This document shows, one piece after another, positions 33,918-37,303 of a DNA stretch of 37,303 bases. Both the position numbers and the translations under genes were made by a program. Source of the stretch: Mesaphorura yosii (lineage: Eukaryota > Arthropoda > Collembola > Poduromorpha > Tullbergiidae); NCBI GenBank assembly GCA_009869945.1, contig WIXG01000574.1, positions 1 to 37,303 of the forward strand, in the 5' to 3' direction. Numbering within the stretch: the stretch's first letter is position 1; each line of letters starts with the position of its first letter. The notes beneath the pieces are model-generated. The model was not told where the DNA came from. It worked only from the letters and a program-made list of their open reading frames with translations, and made no database searches.

Positions 33918-34695
33918 AAAGGTCTTTTATCTTCACTAATTTCTGTTCTGATTCATTCGCCAGCACTCGAGTTCATCGTCATGCTTTTGAATTTTATCTG
34001 AAATGTAATTAAAATATTCATCTTGTTGTATGTAATAAAGAAATGCAATAATCAGAGAATTTTTTGTCGCAAGAATGAAGAAAGCGAAAATTTTGACGAG
34101 AAATTACATTCGATGATTCATGAATCATGATTTATAATTCAGACCCCACTAACAATTGCCGTTGGCAAACTGACACAAGAGTACCAATTTAGCGTCGGAA
34201 ACCACCAGTATTGCCAATGCCCATTTTATTGTCGATGTTACAACAGAAGTTAAATACCGAATTAGCAATGCGATATTTCCAACGTCGCTCAGGTACATGT
34301 TTTGTGATAGGCAAATTTGTCGGTCACTGCTACCAAAAATTCCACTGCTGGTTCAGTGCCGGTTCTGAGTTGTCAAAACCAATACCATCTGCTAAAAACA
34401 ATCCACTGCCCGTTCAACGCAGTTTTGACATTGGCAGATCCGGTAATCCTTGCATATGCAACGGAGGTGAAAAACCAATAACATTTTGGTACATAGAATG
34501 CACATCAGTTTATGGGGCACCAGTATGCGTTGGATTTGTACTGGCTTTGCGCTGGTTATGCCAAGGCGACAGTTGCGTCGCCGTTCTTACGGCAGCATGT
34601 TCCAACTCTAATTGGCAATTCAAGCAACTCATCAGTTGTGAAAGACGCCATGTCAACCGCTATTAGCTCTTCTGAACCGTGCTAGTTATAGTAAC
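33918..34695. other. Probable 5' non-coding part of the DNA transposon
   Basis: From about 34150 to the DUF4806 gene the hexamers TTGGCA/TGCCAA recur in both orientations: TTGCCgttGGCAA at 34156-34168, then 34211, 34431, 34559 and 34612. This resembles the subterminal repeats of CACTA-type elements. GGCGAC...GTCGCC forms a small inverted repeat near 34565. A 151-residue ORF (34211-34666) starts with a non-ATG codon and matches nothing I know. The element's left end cannot be defined. Confidence 0.4.
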
Positions 34696-36214
34696 ATGGA
34701 AACTAAATATTCAGTAGTGCACTTCGTAGAGGAAAACAGTGTGGAAGCAGTGCCAGTTATTTGGCTTTCTGCAGATAAGAAGCATTGTTTGTGGCCAAAC
34801 GCAAAAGACAAGAAATCTATCAGACGTCTAAAAAAGAAATCATCGCCGCCTGGTAGCGACTGGACCACGTACGCGATCAGGATACTTGGTACTTATGGCA
34901 AGTAACTAATTACAATTAAGGACTCAGAGTGATATATATTCAACGCATTTCTGACTTTCTATTTCTGTTCTATCAGATAAATTCGAGACCACTGTAGCCA
35001 AATGCAAATTGGCTGAAATCACATCGGATCTCGAGGATAGGAGAGCGAACCCTAAGCCCAGCTCCACTCCAGACATATTTATTGGCCGTGCACCTCCAGC
35101 AGCTCCTGCTCACGACTCAAGCTTACAGGATCGGCCCCCTGACCCCGATTCAGATGCTATCTACAATGCAGTTTACATAGGCACGTATTCCATCTGATTT
35201 AGTGGCGATTAATTAATTTGTTGTGCCACATGTCCATCATTTTAACGTAAATCAAGTCAAGCCAAGCCAACTCAAAGTCCGACCGCAGTCCAAATCCAAA
35301 ACTAATCTTTATTACAGAGCCAGATGAACAGCAAGCCACCACAGATGACCAAACTGCTTACCCAATCACCATCGTTCAAGATTCGCAGCAGATTACTCAG
35401 CTTGCAGCTGCCTTCGATGGTATGGAATTGAATTCTAGTCAATTTTAATTGTGTAACTCACCTGCGAGTTTGACCAGCAGAATTTCGCAAGATCAGCCTA
35501 GAAAATCAGGAATTGTTGAAAGCAGAGCTGAAAGATCAGCGTCAGCTTCTACTCCGTTGCCTGGCCCAATCAACGACCGAGCCATCCGTTTCGAATAACT
35601 TTCCTATGCTACCAATTTGCGATATAGATGAGCTGGGCAAATTGGAGGAATGGCTTGCAATTACCGATAATTACTCATCCATAGTAAGTGCCAACTTCAA
35701 AACAGAATCTAATCAAATCATCCAACTTGACAAGTTTGCACTAGCTTCCAAGCAAATATTCTTCGATTAGGTGAAACTCTTGTCAAGGATTGGCGGCTCT
35801 GGAGCTCCCAAAATTGTGTATAACATTTTATCACACATCTTCGCCCATGAACTATCAAAAACATTGCGTCTGACAAAGAAAAGTGGAAAAATTGCCATAA
35901 GCGACTACAAGATTACCAAGGCTGTGATTGGTATGATAGAAAAATGTCTCTCTCTGAGTGACTAACTAAATTGAACTATTTTGCGTTTAGATGCCGCTCT
36001 TAGTAGTAGGGGAGTTGAACTAACAGAGAAGCAAGTCACAACACATATTGGAATCTGGTTTCGGAGTGTCGAAGATCGAAAGGGTGGGCGAACACAACGC
36101 AAGCAGAAGAAACAGGAAGCAGCCGCTGCCTTTTTAAATGAGCAAGAAGGAGGAGACGCCTCGCCGAACCAAGATGAGGAGGGTCAAGCGAGCCGTGCAG
36201 GACTCACTGGATAG
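34696..36214 (+). CDS. DUF4806-domain protein (transposon accessory gene)
   Basis: Six exons join in phase (34696-34897, 34977-35180, 35318-35419, 35481-35683, 35771-35930, 35991-36214) and give 364 residues. The N-terminal part contains the usual WTTYAIRILGTYD-KFETTVAKC module. A coiled-coil-prone stretch (ISLENQELLKAELKDQRQLL) follows, then the DUF4806 core (VKLLSRIGGSGAPKIVYNIL to TKAVI) and a basic/acidic tail. In arthropods and cnidarians such proteins often sit beside the transposase seen here, probably as DNA-binding or regulatory partners (inference). Introns 1 and 2 fit only GC-AG borders (G|GCAAGT and G|GCACGT), because the GT alternatives break the frame. The last exon overlaps the transposase ORF by 77 bases in another frame. 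Confidence 0.75.
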
Positions 36215-37303
36215 AATTACAAATTCAGTTAATGGAGTCGCAATTATTCCAGATATTGTGCTTGTAAATAGGCTTCAGTCTTGTAGTAGCAGCGTTCATA
36301 TCGATATTAGCGAAGGCGAACCGGAAGGTGAACTTCATAACCAATTTAACGACGCCAATGCCAGTCACAGTTTAGAATTCGAGAACTTGCATGCTGTAAA
36401 TGAACCAAACTCACCAGTAGTAGTAAACTTCAATAGTGACCGAGTGATGACCTCGTTTGGGACCCAGCTAGCAGTGTGGGCCATCACTCATAATATTACA
36501 CATTTAGCAGTTAGGGACTTGCTTCAAATTATATCCAAGAATTTCCCAACCTGTGGGCTACCAAAGGATCCCCGTACATTATTGAATACAGGCAAGAAGC
36601 CCAATTTTGTTGAAATTAGTGGGGGGAAGTTTTTTCACTTCGGAATAGCACAAAATATTGAAAGCAGGGTCAAAGCCGGGGTAAGGGCTTCTGTTGATCA
36701 GCTATCAGGACATTACACGATAACTTTAACCATCGGTGTAGATGGATTACCAATAAGTCGCAGCTCGAATATGCAATTCTGGCCAATACTTGGCATTCTC
36801 GACAACTCTACAAGTAGGAGGCCGTTTCTAATTTCATTATACCTCGGTAATTCGAAGCCGATTTCTGTATCAGAATTTCTTGAACCATTTGTGGACGAAA
36901 TGCTAAAATTAGAACAGGAGGGATTAATTATAAATGGGCAAAAGTATATTGTTACAATCAGATGTATCGTGGCCGACGCCCCTGCCCGTAGCTATGTAAA
37001 AGCATGCAAGGGACATAATGCTTATTATAGTTGCGAAAGGTGTCAAATTAAGGGCAGGTGGAACCGAAAGGTAACATTTCCTAGTGTAAAGCTAAAGGAG
37101 AAAAGAACTGACGAGACATTCAAGTCAATGATTCACAGCAATCATCACAACGGTGAGTCACCATTATCAAGTTTGAAGATTGGAATGGTTAGCCAAATTG
37201 TACTTGACTATATGCATTTGATATGTCTAGGAGTTATGAGAAAAATGTTAATTGTTTGGGCAAAAGACACGGGCCCTCATAGGCTGTCAAGGGTACAAAT
37301 TGC
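36138..37303 (+). mobile_element. tnp2/CACTA-like DDE transposase, 3' end beyond window
   Basis: Open from ATG 36138 to the edge (388 codons); ATG 36174 is the alternative start. A basic N-terminus and acidic linker precede the conserved core. Recognisable blocks are LPKDPRTLLNTG, GGKFFHFG, IGVDGLPISRSSNMQFWPIL (first catalytic Asp), LISLYLGNSKP, VDEMLKLEQEG, IVADAPARSY (second Asp), KGHNAYYSCERCQIKGRW (zinc-binding CxxC), NHHNGESPLS and LDYMHLICLGVMRKML. This order follows the tnp2 (CACTA/En-Spm-like) transposase family, here the animal branch. The third catalytic residue lies downstream of the window. No stops or frameshifts are seen, so the copy may be intact. Its AT-rich codons differ from the GC-rich host genes to the left. 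Confidence 0.8.

Overview
The window is animal nuclear DNA, almost certainly from an arthropod. Genes have short GT-AG introns (about 60-250 bases), poly(A) signals and little repeat content. The gene set includes crumbs, a Nox5-type NADPH oxidase, Cys-loop receptor subunits and gustatory-receptor-like seven-TM proteins. NB-ARC, PAN, FLYWCH and DUF4806/tnp2-type sequences next to GR-like genes would fit a springtail or another early-branching pancrustacean, but this lineage call is inference.

Layout. 1-7053 (minus): 5' two-thirds of a crumbs (crb) orthologue in three coding exons, with the transmembrane/cytoplasmic end beyond the left edge. 7054-13023: about 6 kb without a supportable gene, presumably crb 5' UTR, intron and regulatory DNA. 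13074-13253 (minus): a 59-residue secreted peptide with a CX3C-X12-CX3C cysteine pattern. 13794-16601 (minus): a tandem pair of intronless GR-like receptor genes, one broken and one intact, the intact one with a recognisable core promoter. 17540-18990: a truncated NB-ARC ATPase gene abutting, tail to tail, a decayed PAN/apple-domain fragment. 19450-21011 (plus): a complete GH47 alpha-1,2-mannosidase. 21578-25532 (minus): a complete 12-exon Nox5, flanked by two copies of a direct repeat of about 170 bp. 26706-26861: FLYWCH zinc-finger remnant. 27987-33917 (plus): three tandem intronless Cys-loop receptor genes (two intact, one pseudogene), with a 31-bp perfect palindrome and a predicted tail-anchored microprotein between the second and third. 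34696-37303 (plus): a DNA transposon with a DUF4806 accessory gene and a tnp2/CACTA-like transposase running off the right edge.

There is no pathway-like organisation. Crumbs, GH47 and Nox5 are conserved single genes. The GR-like, Cys-loop, NB-ARC, PAN and FLYWCH sequences look like families turning over by local duplication and decay. The most unusual signals are an Ala-to-Glu change in the ion-selectivity loop of all three Cys-loop copies, the small cysteine peptide, the palindrome, the repeats bracketing an AT-rich Nox5, recurrent candidate GC-AG introns, and overlapping frames in the transposon.
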